Shown in pieces: positions 21,226 to 32,059 of a stretch of DNA of 64,000 nucleotides. The notes under the pieces were generated by a model, which saw only the letters and a list, made by a program, of their open reading frames with translations, had not been told where the DNA came from and searched no databases. The stretch's first letter is position 1, and every line of letters starts with the position of its first letter. A program made the translations under genes and the position numbers. Source of the DNA: Skeletonema marinoi (Eukaryota; Bacillariophyta; Thalassiosirophyceae; Thalassiosirales; Thalassiosiraceae); assembly GCA_030544225.1 (NCBI GenBank), contig CM060498.1, positions 1,922,001 to 1,986,000 on the forward strand. The letters are read 5' to 3'.

Positions 21226-22225
21226 ATGGGAGCAGCCACCCAAGATTTGCAACAAAAAGTCTGCCAGAAATACGGCTGGAGCTATCACTACGAAAAAGAT
21301 CCGTCGGGCCATTGGTACGTCGAAGTAGTAGTGGGCATGAACATCAATAACAAACATCGATTCACATCGCCCAACAACAGCAAATCGAAACAACAACAAG
21401 TACTCACAAAAAAGCAAAAGGATCAACATGTCAAGGCAGAAAAAGAAATCGTATCCGCCATGGCACTCGAACATTTAGCACCGCAAATTGCACACGAAGA
21501 AGCCAAAAAGTGCTGTCAACTATCCGAGGTGTTTCCCAACCCCATCCAAATTTACGACTCAACGAATAACAATGGAGCCATTTGGAAACAATTCTGGAAG
21601 AATCCACCACAAGTCGTCGGCATTGACACCGAGGGCAATCAAACTTCTCCTCCTGTGGTGGTTCAAATATCCACTTCCGAGTATACCATTCTAGAAACTC
21701 CTCCGAGGAACAAATCACTCTCATCAAATCTAACACGGTTATTACACGACAATAGCATTACCAAAATATTCTGTGATAACTTTTCACATGCCGATAAAAT
21801 CGCATTGGGGATGATGGATGATCTTCCCCCCGACTATGTATGCCAAACCACCCATCATCGATCTAGAAGTCCTCTCCGCAAACCTATACGGCTACACCAA
21901 AGTCCCACGAGGCCTCGCCAAAATCGTCTCCATGTCCCTCCCCCAACTCCAACAAAACAATATACGAATTGTCAAACCACGCAATACCAATCAACGATAC
22001 AAGAATATAGGACGATTTGCATTGATTGAACAGGGAAAGGCACGGCCGTTGAGGGGGGTGGGGGATTTGAGTGAGAGGGAGCAGCAGTATTGTGCGTTGG
22101 ATTCTTGGTGTACGCTGCAGGCGTATTTGAGTATTGTCATGGGGAGTGTGGTGGAGGAGGAAGGGGATGTGGATGGGGGGATGATTGGTGGTGGTGATGA
22201 TGATGGTAGTTTTTCGTTTGCATGA
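21226..22225 (+). CDS. DEDDy-type 3'-5' exonuclease domain protein, one frame break
   Basis: ATG 21226 opens a frame holding exonuclease motif I (GIDTEGN, the DxE pair) and motif II (FCDNFSHADKIALG). After about residue 205 the protein continues in the +1 frame (PPIIDLEVLSANLYGY, RGLAKIVSM, QQYCALDSW), which carries motif III with its YxxxD, to the stop at 22225. Together these give a DEDDy fold as in RNase D and Werner exonuclease, about 330 residues with an acidic Gly/Asp-rich tail. The break lies between about 21818 and 21860, next to a run of six C (21825-21831 region). Removal of one base would rejoin the frames; no intron of plausible size fits. It is either a recent pseudogene or an assembly error. 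Likely role is RNA or DNA 3'-end trimming. No targeting signal is evident. Confidence 0.75.
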
Positions 22226-22617
22226 TGGCAAACAAGAGTTTGCGTATTTATTATATGAAGTCTTTTATACAACAATTGACACGGAGAACAAGCATATCCT
22301 GACCCGGGAGGAAACAAACTGGCATAACAGATGTCATTGTACAGACTCGCCCAGGGGGACAAACTGCTCAATTGGATAGTATTCAATTGAAGAACGAAGA
22401 GTTAATAATGGCCACACAGCTACACTCAAAATTCATTAGTAGATAGGAGGAATTAATATAAATCACCATTTATAATATTATTTCTTTGCTTACACTCAAA
22501 TCAACACAAAATCTCTCTACACGCATATGCATTATTGCCTCTATAATTGCACTCATTTTATCCTGAGTGCACCACTAACTCTCATCTCACATCCACGACG
22601 AACAAACTAAACTACCA
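22226..22617. other. Convergent 3' intergenic region
   Basis: About 390 bp between the exonuclease stop (plus) and the stop of the Cys-module gene (minus). It is AT-rich and no gene was seen. Confidence 0.55.
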
Positions 22618-25600
22618 TCAACTACATGGTTTTGTAGTAGTTTCATCATGCGTACTCATCACTACACCCATCAGTTTGTATTCCACCTTTGTTGTACATA
22701 CTAATCTGCATGCTCCTCCGGCAGTAAATTCTCTTTCACAGTTCTCATCAACACCTTGGTTCAAGAAGTTATCGCGATTGTTGTTGTCCCTTGGTCCCGT
22801 GTTCCCTTGTCTTTCGGTGACGGCGGGGATTTCAGTGCGATAAGTCTCCGGCCTAGGGCCCGTGTTGCCCCCTCCATTGCCACCAGCGGGAGTAGGCGAT
22901 GGCCTAGGACCCCTGTTGCCTTGTGGCCTGTCACCATCTCCATAGTCACCATAGTCATTGTCACCATAGCCATCGTCAGGTCTAGGGCCGGTGTTCCCTT
23001 CTGGCTTGTTGCCACCATCACCGTAAGAAACGTAGCCATCGCGATTAACATCAATGTTATAACCACCATCATAATCATAGTCGACTGGCTTGTTACAGTC
23101 AGCAATGTCACACTCCAAACTCTGGCAATACTTGGCAGCCTGTTTCAATGTACCTTGGTAGTTGCAACATTTCGATTGTTCTTTTTCAGTACATTGATCG
23201 ATGGGGGAAGGAGTGGGATAATCGGTGTCTTGGTACCTGTTCTTCTTCTCAACGTCGAGAGTAGGATCCTTCGCATCATAGTAGCCTTGTCTATGATGAG
23301 GGCACTTTTGCCACTCGCAAGAATGAGCCTGTATAAATGAAAGTGGAACGAATGCGTGTGAGCTAATGACGAAGAAATAGATGAGTCCACTCTCCAAAGG
23401 ATGCAAATTAAACTTACCTGACAGTTCCTCACCCACGCCTTCAAACCTGTGAGAGATGAGTCTGGATTACAGCAGTTCCACTTGCCTGCATCGGTACATA
23501 GGTAATTGGTGTCGTAACCGCCTCCATACTCATAGGAGGTGTCATCGTAAAATTGATTGTCGTAGAGCTCATCATCTCTATTCTGAGGACACTGGCCCCA
23601 CTCACATCCGAGATTCTGACAATTCTTGACAATGGATTTGTAAGATCCTGAGAGAGATTTGTGTGGACTGCAACACTGCCACTTCTTGCTATCGGGACAC
23701 GTCGAATCGTCGCCTCCATACCCAAACTGGAATATAGGCTTCTCGCCTGAGTACTTGTTTTGAGGTTTGTTGTAATCATCCTCGTCCTCAACGCACTTGA
23801 AAAGACTGCATCCAGTCTTGACGCAATTCTCATGCTGAATTCCAATCCCGATTGATTCAGGTTGAGTGCAGCAGTTGTAATGCTCTTCTTCAGTGCACCT
23901 ATCTTCGTCTTCCTCGTACCAAGCAACGTCACACTTGTGAAGATCGCAACCACGCTTGGTGCAGAAACTGTATTGAGCAGCGAAGGGCTTGGCTGGGTGT
24001 TGGCTGCAGCAAGAAATCATGTCGTCTTTTGAGCACTCATCTTCGTAGTAGCCACTGTCCGGTTCGTCGTAGCCATCATCCTTCTGTTCAAAGTAGTCGG
24101 CCTGACGATGCTTGGGGCACTTGAGAAGGCTGCAATTCCACATGTTCTTACAGATTTGTTGCTGCTTGGTAATAGAGACACCATCATGCTGTTCACAACA
24201 CTTCGCCTGTTCATTTGAAGTGCAAGTATCGTCCTGATGACCATCATCATCCCATTCCAAATTTTCAAAGGAGTCGCCATACCAACCATCTGCGCCCTGA
24301 CGGTACTGAGGACATTTGAAGACACTGCAGCCAAACTTGTTCTTGCAGTTCTTGGCTTGGGTCTCAAGAGACTTGCTCTCGTGCTGGGAGCAGCACCTAT
24401 CCTGCTCATCTGCAGAGCACTGCCCGTCACCAGTCCAATCATCGGTGTCCTCATCTTCGTGTTCATCACCGTTCCAACTGACAACATCTTCCTCGTCATC
24501 GTGGTCATCACCATTCCAATCTTGACGGTACTGAGGGCACTTGAAGATACTGCAGCCGAACTCGTTCTTGCAGACCTTGGCTCGGATTTCAAGAGACTTG
24601 CTCTCGTCCTGGGAGCAGCAACTATCCTGGTCTTCCTTGGGGCACTGCTCTTCACCACCTTCACGGTGCTGAGGGCACTTCAAGATACTGCAGCCGAACT
24701 TGTTCTTGCAAACCTTGGCTTGGATTTCAAGAGACTTGCTCTCGTGTTGGGAGCAGCACCTATCCTGTTCGTCCTTGGAGCACTGCTGGTCACCAGTCCA
24801 ATCATCGTTGTCCTCGTCATCTTTGTCATCATCGTGGCCATCAGCACTCCAAGTGGGAACGTGAGAGATGGTGGGGGAATCTGAAGGCTCTGAGGTGGGG
24901 AGTTCCGTGGGTTCGTGGGTATCTCCATGCCAACCAGCTTCCTTCTGACACTTGTTATAATCGCATCCCAACCTATCGCACATCTTACTCTTTGTCGCAT
25001 CGTCTCCCTTCGTTTGACTGCAGCAGGCAGTGCGTGCAGCCTGTTATAAGTTAAAAGCACAACAAGATCGTGATTGGTGAGCAACAATCCAAATTGACTC
25101 CAGTAAAACTTTGTAAGAATAAACGAACTTACTCCTTTGCACTCCTCCTCGTCCTTATCATCTGTCCAGGTATCATCCTCCCAAGCATCAGTATCCCAAG
25201 TGGGCATGTGTGTGGGGTCATGACCATCCGTATTCCAGGTAGGGACCGCAGTGGGCTCGTTTCCAGACTTCCAAGTATCATCATCATTCTTATTATCCTC
25301 ATAACACTTGAGGTAGTCGCAGCCAAGCTTCCTGCACAGACTTTGCTTTTGGTCGAAAGAGTAGTAATCCCCTTGAATGCAGCAAGATGATTTGAATGGC
25401 TGTGATGATAATAGAGTTTAGAGAACGAGGAGAATTAATGGTTAGAATGCTGTCGTGTGAATACATAAGAAGAAACAAGCACACCATCTTTTACTCACCT
25501 CGTCACACTGTCCATTATGCCCATCATCTCCCCAAGTAGGCACCTGTGTAGGCTCAGGCACAGTAGGATCAGCCGTCTTCCTATAAGAAGGGTTGTAGTC

Positions 25601-26269
25601 ACCTTGATAAGTTGGGATATTGGGGTAACTAGGCCTCCATCCATCAGGCCTCCATGGAGTAGGATTTGGCGTGGGTGGCGACCACTCTTCCTTATCAGGC
25701 GCGGGTGGTGACCAATCCTTCTTTGCAGGCGCAGTAGGTGCCGACCAATTACGTCCTCCAGGCCTCGCAGGCCTTCCAGCTGCACCCCATTTCGGACGAT
25801 TACCATTACGTGGACGATTTCCATTGCCCCAACGCGGACGGGTTCCATTGCCATTGCCAGTGCGTGCCTGGCCATTGCCGGTGCGCTGACGGTACTGACG
25901 GCCTCCTCCATTCCAACCGGGTGTATCCGTGTAGACTTTGTTTTCTACACCGTTCCTCTTACGAATGACATATTCCCTTCCATCGTCGTCGGTATAAATT
26001 CTTCCTCTGTATGTGCTGCTAGTTCCAGAGTCTGTTGGCGCAGTGTAGGAAGAAGGCTTGGGAGTTGGATCAGGAGCCGTATACTTTTTCGCCTCGTTGT
26101 AACGAATGGCTCCGGGGTAGTTTGGCTGAGATCCATAGCGGGATTGCAATCCACGTGAGTTTAGCTGTTCAGAGCCATCGACCACGTCTTCCTGGATTCT
26201 TTTGATTGGTGCGGCGTTTGCAGCTACGGTGAGTAGTGCTGCTAGCAGGATTGTTCCTCTCACCAGCAT
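22618..26269 (-). CDS. Secreted protein with eleven Cys-rich modules (four exons)
   Basis: Exons are 26269-25499, 25399-25133, 25040-23418 and 23328-22618, all joined in phase 0 by GT-AG introns, giving 1123 residues. Residues 1-19 are a signal peptide (MLVRGTILLAALLTVAANA). Residues 20-240 are Pro/Gly/Asn/Trp-rich and disordered. Eleven modules follow, each with the pattern CC-x(13-18)-C-x(3-5)-(G)C-x3-C, for example SQHESKSLEIQAKVCKNKFG between CC and CSILKC. They are separated by acidic Asp/Glu linkers with many WNGD or WTGD motifs. The C-terminal part is Gly/Asp/Pro-rich (repeats of NTGPRP) and ends with a four-Cys tail. Introns 1 and 2 fall at the same place in modules 1 and 2, just before CC, pointing to module spread by exon duplication. 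An extracellular structural or silica-associated role fits the acidic linkers, but I do not recognise the family. Confidence 0.88.
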
Positions 26270-26819
26270 GGTTCTTTTATTGATGATTGTTTGTTACTAC
26301 TTATTCTATTGCCGCAAGTTTGCTATCTATCTTCTTATTGACTCTGTATGCTTTGATGCGGTGCAGTCGTTGTTGTGCTGTTTGTATGCAGTGGCGCTTT
26401 GTCAGTGATGAGCGTTCGATTGCGCAGCTCTTCGCCTGAAAGACTTGAAATCAAAATTTGAAGCGATTTTCTGGCCAAATTTGGCATCCCACAGGGTAAA
26501 TTTTAACCGTAGGAATTAATAATGTGTCAATTTTGGAGAGAGAAGCGGGGAGAAGAAGGAAGGTGATGCCACGCAAGCAAGTGTTTTTGATGGGGTCTCT
26601 TGCAATGGGCACTTTAATGGGAAATGGCGCGGTGTGACGTCGACTCGCATCAGCAAACGGACAATGATGAGATTCTGACGCTTCATAGGGGCGTGGCCAA
26701 AGATTCTCCATCTCCAAGCAAAGCTAAAAGAGCATAGAGCCCTCATCGCAAGCAGCAGCAAGCAGCAAGCAGACTCGGTAGCATTCAGTACTTTTTCCTA
26801 TCAGCAAAACGACAACAAC
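26270..26819. other. Divergent intergenic region
   Basis: About 550 bp separate the Cys-module gene (minus) from the acyl-CoA-binding gene (plus). Near 26750-26770 a short AGCAGCA-rich stretch precedes the plus-strand start. No gene was seen. Confidence 0.55.
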
Positions 26820-28028
26820 ATGACGGCAGCATCAAACTTTCGACAGAAAACTCACTTCATGAAATCATGGAAACCACAACGACCACCATCCAACCGCGAC
26901 CGTCTCGAACTCTACGCCCTCCACAAACAATCCGTCAGCGGAGATGCACCCACCTCCGACCCACCCTCGGCCAGTGTCGCCGACAAGGCCAAATTGAATG
27001 CATGGCGGTCTAAAATGGGGTTATCGCAGCAGGATGCAATGGAGGCATATGTGGTCGAGTGTGAGCGGCAGGTGCAGTTGTATGGAACGAGAGATGATGG
27101 ATCGAGGAGTAGTGCTGGAGGTGGCGGTAATAGCGGTAGTGGAGTGACAACTTCGTCTTCTCAACAGCAGCACAATAATAATCAGCAACAGCAACAGCAG
27201 TCTTCAGGGGCGCCAGCATCATCCCAATCAACACCAATGTATCACTCCACCACTCCACAAAACACTCCTGCCGCACAAAACAACAACAACAATAACAACG
27301 ACGACGGAGTCCTCCTCTGCCCAAGAGGACTCGCCGCAATCCCCCTCCTCTGCGCAGCAGCATCCGAATCACGCTCCGCCTACCTCGCCAGACTTCAAGT
27401 CACCCACCCCTCCAACGGATGGTGGGCCAAGCAAGAACCACTCTGCCTAGAAGTCAACAACCCCCTGTCAATTCCGGAAAAGTTGATTATTGGTATAGCT
27501 TGTCAGATTGAACGTATATCATTGGTGGTATCGGAGTACATGGGTCATGGACAGGCAGTGTCACTATTGAGTCCAAGAGTGTTACAAGCGTTTCTTTGGC
27601 CAGTGCACAATGTCTTCTTGTCAATTTGGATATTATGGATATTAATTTGTACCTACCTGGGATCCATGGTGAACATGTCTCAAACATTACTGTTTGGTGC
27701 CAAACGGACCAATACTCCATTGGGGAGATTGTTCTTGGAGGAGATATTACCAGCGGCTCGTGCGGTGGAGAGTTTATGTGAACAGCATCAGACTATATCT
27801 GTAAGAATGAGTGGGTTGGCGTTAATGCCCATGATGATATTATGTGATGTTGCGAATGGGGTGGTGGGACGGCTGGGGATATTAGTGGGAAGTGTTGTGT
27901 TTGTGGGTATGGGTGCTTGTGGATGGTGGTATTGGTTGTGTGTTTTACCCTGGTTGGCAGTTTGTAGTGTGTGTTTGGCTGTGATGAGTGGTTGGTGCTT
28001 TGGATTGATTGAGCTTAGTGGGAATTAA
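26820..28028 (+). CDS. Membrane-anchored acyl-CoA-binding protein
   Basis: A single exon of 402 residues. Residues about 8-95 form an acyl-CoA-binding (ACBP) domain: RLELYALHKQSVSGD, KAKLNAWRSKMGLS and QDAMEAYVVE. Residues that contact the CoA in bovine ACBP are kept (Tyr of LELY, Lys of HKQ, second Lys of KAK, Tyr of AYV), while one Tyr is His. A Ser/Gln/Asn-rich linker follows (about 100-160). The rest is hydrophobic, with membrane segments near VFLSIWILWILICTYL, LMPMMILCDVANG and VVFVGMGACGWWYWLCVLPWLAVC. Anchored ACBPs carry or buffer acyl-CoA at organelle membranes, often the ER. The membrane here cannot be told from sequence. A soluble ACBP is usually about 90 residues, so most of this protein is extra. 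Confidence 0.9.
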   Translation: MTAASNFRQKTHFMKSWKPQRPPSNRDRLELYALHKQSVSGDAPTSDPPSASVADKAKLNAWRSKMGLSQQDAMEAYVVECERQVQLYGTRDDGSRSSAGGGGNSGSGVTTSSSQQQHNNNQQQQQQSSGAPASSQSTPMYHSTTPQNTPAAQNNNNNNNDDGVLLCPRGLAAIPLLCAAASESRSAYLARLQVTHPSNGWWAKQEPLCLEVNNPLSIPEKLIIGIACQIERISLVVSEYMGHGQAVSLLSPRVLQAFLWPVHNVFLSIWILWILICTYLGSMVNMSQTLLFGAKRTNTPLGRLFLEEILPAARAVESLCEQHQTISVRMSGLALMPMMILCDVANGVVGRLGILVGSVVFVGMGACGWWYWLCVLPWLAVCSVCLAVMSGWCFGLIELSGN

Positions 28029-28373
28029 GGTTGAGACTTGACAGAGTATAGTAGCAGGAGAGTATGCTCGCTAGTAGCTGATTAAAAGGCGTTTATCGTT
28101 AATAATGATTATTTACACTGCACCCCCTTGTGTATGCTATCTTGACATCTCTTCCCTCCTCTGCCAACGCAGCTGAAACGACTCTACAGGTCGTTAACAC
28201 ATGTCGTATTACTCTCCTCCAGAGGCATGATGCTTGTTATCAAGAGAAGTGAACATTAATATTGTTGGATTCATTCAAGTAGCAATAACACAAATTCTAT
28301 TTTTATTAATCCCTATGGAAATGACACAAAAATGACACAAGCAACACGAACATTACAACCCCCCTTCGACGAC
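28029..28373. other. Convergent 3' intergenic region
   Basis: About 345 bp between the stops of the ACBP gene (plus) and the Gly/Tyr-rich gene (minus). Nothing was recognised. Confidence 0.55.
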
Positions 28374-30428
28374 TTAGGTCGATTCAGCTTCTTCCTCTGC
28401 TTCTTCTAAACTTCGGGGGCTTTCGGCAGTTTCTTCTTTGTCTTCTTCTACAACTTTCTCTTCCCCCAGTTTACGGTATCCACCATGGCTACCATAACCA
28501 TAGGCTGGGGCTTGGCCTTGGTTGGGATTATATCCGTACATGTCCCCACCGCCGTAGGATCCCCCACCCGAGCCATACGGAGCTGGTTGACCGTACTGCT
28601 GTCCACCACCGTAAGATGATGATCCGCCATAAGATGGATCTGAATTCTTATCGTAGGCAGCGGGTTGTTCGTAGGGCATTCCTCCTCCGTATGACGAAGC
28701 TCCGGCAGTGGGGTATTTATCGTAGGCAGCGGGTTGTTCGTAGGGCATTCCTCCGCCATAAGATGCGCCTCCGCCAGCTTGGTAGAATGGGTCAGAGTAG
28801 GGTAGTGGCATACCTGCTCCATAAGAAGAATCTCCGGCTGGGTAAGACTTATCGTATGGAGCTGGTTGGTCATAGGGCATTCCTCCACCGTAAGAAGACG
28901 ATCCTGAGTCACCGTAGGGGGCAGGTTGTCCATACTGCTGTTGTCCACCGTAAGAAGGTCCTCCGTAAGGAGGTGAATCTCCAGCGTAGGGATCTGCCTT
29001 GTAGGATCCTCCACCGTAAGCAGAAGATCCTCCTGTGTAGTAGTCTTCTGGGAACGGTCCGTGGAGGGATCCATAGGTGTCGACATGATACTTGTCTCCA
29101 CCGGATGATCCACCGCCGTAGGAGCTTCCTTGATTGTACGATGGATTGGATCCACCGTATCCTCCATTGTTGGTTCCATAGGGACTTGCTTGATGGTAAT
29201 TTGGCCTATCTCCGTTGTAGGATCCGTAGGGACTTGGTTCACGGTAGTTGGGCTGGGATGCTTGGTAGTTTTTATCGGAGTAACCTTGGTTCTTGTTAGA
29301 ATTGTATGCCCTGTAGCCATCGTCTTCCCACGTAGGAGATTCAGTTGGTGACAGAGTTGGTGACAGAGTTGGCGACACAGTTGGGCTGAACGTGGGGTCG
29401 GCTCCCTGCCAGCCGCTGCTCTTGTAACCACCATTCCAATTATTTCCGTTTCCATAAGCAGGCTGGTTGTAAGCGGGCTGGTTGTAACCACCATTCCAAC
29501 TGTTTCCATAGGCGGGCTGGCTCCAAGCATCACCATAGGCGGGCTGGTTCCAGGTATCACCATAACCTGGCTGCTTGTAAGAGGAACCAGGGCTGTAGTC
29601 GTCATCGTCGTCAGCCTTCTTCCAGTCATCACCCTTCCAGTCGTCATCTACATATCCATTGTTGTTGTAAGAGCCAGAGCCGTATCCGCTGCTCCTGTAG
29701 CCACCACCGTAGGAGCCAGCACCATAGCCATTCTGCTTGTACGAAGTTCCCTTGTAATCGTCAACTGGACCTTTCCAATCGTCGTCGACGTAGCTCTTGT
29801 AGCCGCCGCTGGTAGAACCTGAATCCCACTTGTTCCATCCACTGCTGCCTCCACTGTTGCCTCCTGTCCATGGATCACTCCTCCAGGAATCACCATTCCA
29901 GGGATCGCTCTTCCAGGAATCACCATTCCAGGGATCGCTCCTCCAAGAATCGCCGTTCCAGGGATTACTCTTCCAAGAATCGCCCTTCCAGTCTTCGGTT
30001 GGTGAGAAGGTAGGCCAGTCGGCGTTGTTCCATGAACTGCTTTTCCAACCATTGCTGTTAGGAGAAGGCTTGGGGTTGGGTGGGGTGGGAGAAGGCCGCG
30101 GATCGATATCGTTGCAGCACAAACGTTTAAGATTAGGATACAATCCGTTATTTAACTTGAATGGTTCATCGTCGGTTGCAATAACTGACATATCCGCAGT
30201 AGTGCCAAAGGCACCAAAACTACATTTTCTGGGGTTGGTGAAACACCCTGACACAGGAACGGAAGAAGTCTGTACTGTATCACTATTACCCCATTCGAAA
30301 GGGGTTGATTCACACGCTTCCATACATTGCTCCACGGTGAGGCAGGGCGTTTCACATGATTCTGCTGTTGTAGTCTTGACGAAAGCAGCGCCGATGGCGG
30401 CAAGTTGGAGATAGTTGTATCTGACCAT
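28374..30428 (-). CDS. Secreted Gly/Tyr/Ser-rich repeat protein
   Basis: A single exon of 684 residues starts at the ATG at 30428. The N-terminus is a signal peptide (MVRYNYLQLAAIGAAF and on to about residue 23). Residues about 25-110 hold nine or so Cys (CETPCLTVEQCMEAC, GCFTNPRKCSF, RLCCN). A Pro/Ser hinge follows, then tandem repeats: GDSWKSDPWN-type units at about 150-190, GYNQPAYG-type units at about 290-340, and SSYGGGMPYEQPAAYDK-type units at about 480-630. PTLSPTLSPTESPTW near residue 365 recalls the Pro/Ser motifs of other diatom surface proteins. The C-terminus is strongly acidic (EEKVVEEDKEETAES). Tyr- and Gly-rich composition is typical of sticky or cross-linked extracellular proteins, so a cell-wall or adhesive role is plausible. 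No family was recognised. Confidence 0.85.
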   Translation of the reverse strand: MVRYNYLQLAAIGAAFVKTTTAESCETPCLTVEQCMEACESTPFEWGNSDTVQTSSVPVSGCFTNPRKCSFGAFGTTADMSVIATDDEPFKLNNGLYPNLKRLCCNDIDPRPSPTPPNPKPSPNSNGWKSSSWNNADWPTFSPTEDWKGDSWKSNPWNGDSWRSDPWNGDSWKSDPWNGDSWRSDPWTGGNSGGSSGWNKWDSGSTSGGYKSYVDDDWKGPVDDYKGTSYKQNGYGAGSYGGGYRSSGYGSGSYNNNGYVDDDWKGDDWKKADDDDDYSPGSSYKQPGYGDTWNQPAYGDAWSQPAYGNSWNGGYNQPAYNQPAYGNGNNWNGGYKSSGWQGADPTFSPTVSPTLSPTLSPTESPTWEDDGYRAYNSNKNQGYSDKNYQASQPNYREPSPYGSYNGDRPNYHQASPYGTNNGGYGGSNPSYNQGSSYGGGSSGGDKYHVDTYGSLHGPFPEDYYTGGSSAYGGGSYKADPYAGDSPPYGGPSYGGQQQYGQPAPYGDSGSSSYGGGMPYDQPAPYDKSYPAGDSSYGAGMPLPYSDPFYQAGGGASYGGGMPYEQPAAYDKYPTAGASSYGGGMPYEQPAAYDKNSDPSYGGSSSYGGGQQYGQPAPYGSGGGSYGGGDMYGYNPNQGQAPAYGYGSHGGYRKLGEEKVVEEDKEETAESPRSLEEAEEEAEST

Positions 30429-31031
30429 ATCTGTTGTGAGTAGTTTACTTCTCGACGTCGATGTGAATTAGATGGGATGAGATGAGATGAGATGAGATGA
30501 GAGCCTTAGGTTTATGTGCTCACTCTGTTGATGGGTATGTTGTCTCGAGAACGTTATGTTGGTACTTGTGTTCTTGATGTGCAAATATTACATTTATGTT
30601 AGCTGACGCAGTCGCCAACTAACAAAATTGAAGTGCGCAATATTTCAATAATTAATCGTGGGCGAGTTTCAAAATTTTGATGGACATATTCGGCCAAGAG
30701 CACCATTTATTGAAGAGGTTGTTGGTGCTCGCTCCAGCCATTTTGTGAGTGAGGACGGTGGCGGCAAGTTTTGTCGGATGCCATCCGGGATGGGAGCTGT
30801 CCGTTTCTCCCTTCTCACGGACGGTCGGACCCGAACCCGGATTTGCTTCAATCATCATCTCATCACTCAATCAGTCGTCTCATCAGTCGAGACGTGCACC
30901 CAACATTAATCAATGTATGTATGGAGCAATAACAGCATAATGAACTCTAATCAAATGCAAGCATCAATGACAAAAGACGTAGGTCCAGAAACCACTCCTA
31001 GAAGAAAATCATCCAAAAGTTAGCAGAACAT
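30429..31031. other. Divergent intergenic region with pentanucleotide run
   Basis: About 600 bp between the Gly/Tyr-rich gene (minus) and an unknown membrane gene (plus). A (GATGA)n run lies at 30472-30502, in the 5' leader or promoter of the minus-strand gene. Confidence 0.6.
30472..30502. repeat. (GATGA)n microsatellite
   Basis: Five to six copies of the pentamer GATGA lie about 45-75 nt upstream of the start of the Gly/Tyr-rich secreted protein gene. Confidence 0.9.
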
Positions 31032-31937
31032 ATGACGATCAAAGAAGTTGACGATAATACCACCGCCTCATCAGATGGTGAAGAAGCGGGCGCTCTACCC
31101 GTCGCTGTAGCTGTAGCAATTCCAGACTCAGACGAAGAAGCTCAAGTCGTCGCTGTAGCTGCAAGAGAGGAGGCAACTGACAGCATTCGTGAGCACTGCG
31201 AGAGTCATCTCTCTTTGAATCCAGACAGCTCCTATGTTAGCTGGATTGCAACCCTCCACCCTGAAAACGCTCATGTGACCATTGACTCTCGCTTCATGAT
31301 CCCTGGTAATCCCTGGCTTACCGTCTGGGAGGAAGCAAAAGATGAATTGCAAAAGAATGGAGGTGGCAGAGAATATGATGATGTTCTGGTAACGCCTTCC
31401 GCACCTCCCGATCCTAGTGCTTCACCTGCTCCTGCTGTCGTCCATGGCCAAGATGATGGCAGTCAACATGCAAGAAAGTGTGAAGGTTCTTTCTTGGATT
31501 TCATCATCGGTAACGCTTTGGTACTAGTATGTGTCGTAGCCTCTTTTGCGTTTGAGCTCGTCGCATCCTATTGCTACGTTAGTTACTGGCTGTGCATGAA
31601 GGTTGTGAAGATGTGCTCTCCTCCGAACGTGTGCGCATTCCTACCATTTTTCATCGCCTACGTGATTGGCTCCTGCTTTCAACTAATTGACATGTTACTA
31701 CTCTTTGTTGGTGTCATCGTTGTTGAAAGCGTCGCAGCTGCCAATTATGTAATCGTTACCATTCTGGCTTTTAGCCACCGCCGAGGAAAGAAGATGCATC
31801 AGTTGACAAGGAAACTACCACATATGACTCGTTGGGCTTTTCGCCAAACACACTTTAAGAATTGGGATCCACCAAGGACTACGTTTTTCGTCTGTGGACG
31901 CTCTGAGTCTGATCAAGCACAGAATGTACCAGAGTGA
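31032..31937 (+). CDS. Unknown multi-pass membrane protein
   Basis: A single exon of 301 residues, ATG at 31032. The N-terminal 125 residues are acidic and soluble, with a conserved-looking block at about 60-105 (YVSWIATLHPENAHVTID, NPWLTVWEEAKDEL). Three or four membrane segments follow between about 155 and 250 (FIIGNALVLVCVVASFAFEL, YCYVSYWLCM, FLPFFIAYVIGSCFQLID, LLLFVGVIVVESVAA). The C-terminal tail is basic (HRRGKKMHQLTRKLPHM) and so is probably on the cytosolic side. There is no signal peptide. I do not recognise the family. It converges on the next gene with only about 120 bp between stops. Confidence 0.78.
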   Translation: MTIKEVDDNTTASSDGEEAGALPVAVAVAIPDSDEEAQVVAVAAREEATDSIREHCESHLSLNPDSSYVSWIATLHPENAHVTIDSRFMIPGNPWLTVWEEAKDELQKNGGGREYDDVLVTPSAPPDPSASPAPAVVHGQDDGSQHARKCEGSFLDFIIGNALVLVCVVASFAFELVASYCYVSYWLCMKVVKMCSPPNVCAFLPFFIAYVIGSCFQLIDMLLLFVGVIVVESVAAANYVIVTILAFSHRRGKKMHQLTRKLPHMTRWAFRQTHFKNWDPPRTTFFVCGRSESDQAQNVPE

Positions 31938-32059
31938 ACTATGGAGCATGTGCAGCGTCAAGTCTTTGGGGACGAGTGAGAAGATTATTTGTTAATGGGT
32001 TTAACAGATCTTGCTTCGCTTAAAATATATGTACAAGTTTAATAGTTCAATATTCATCA

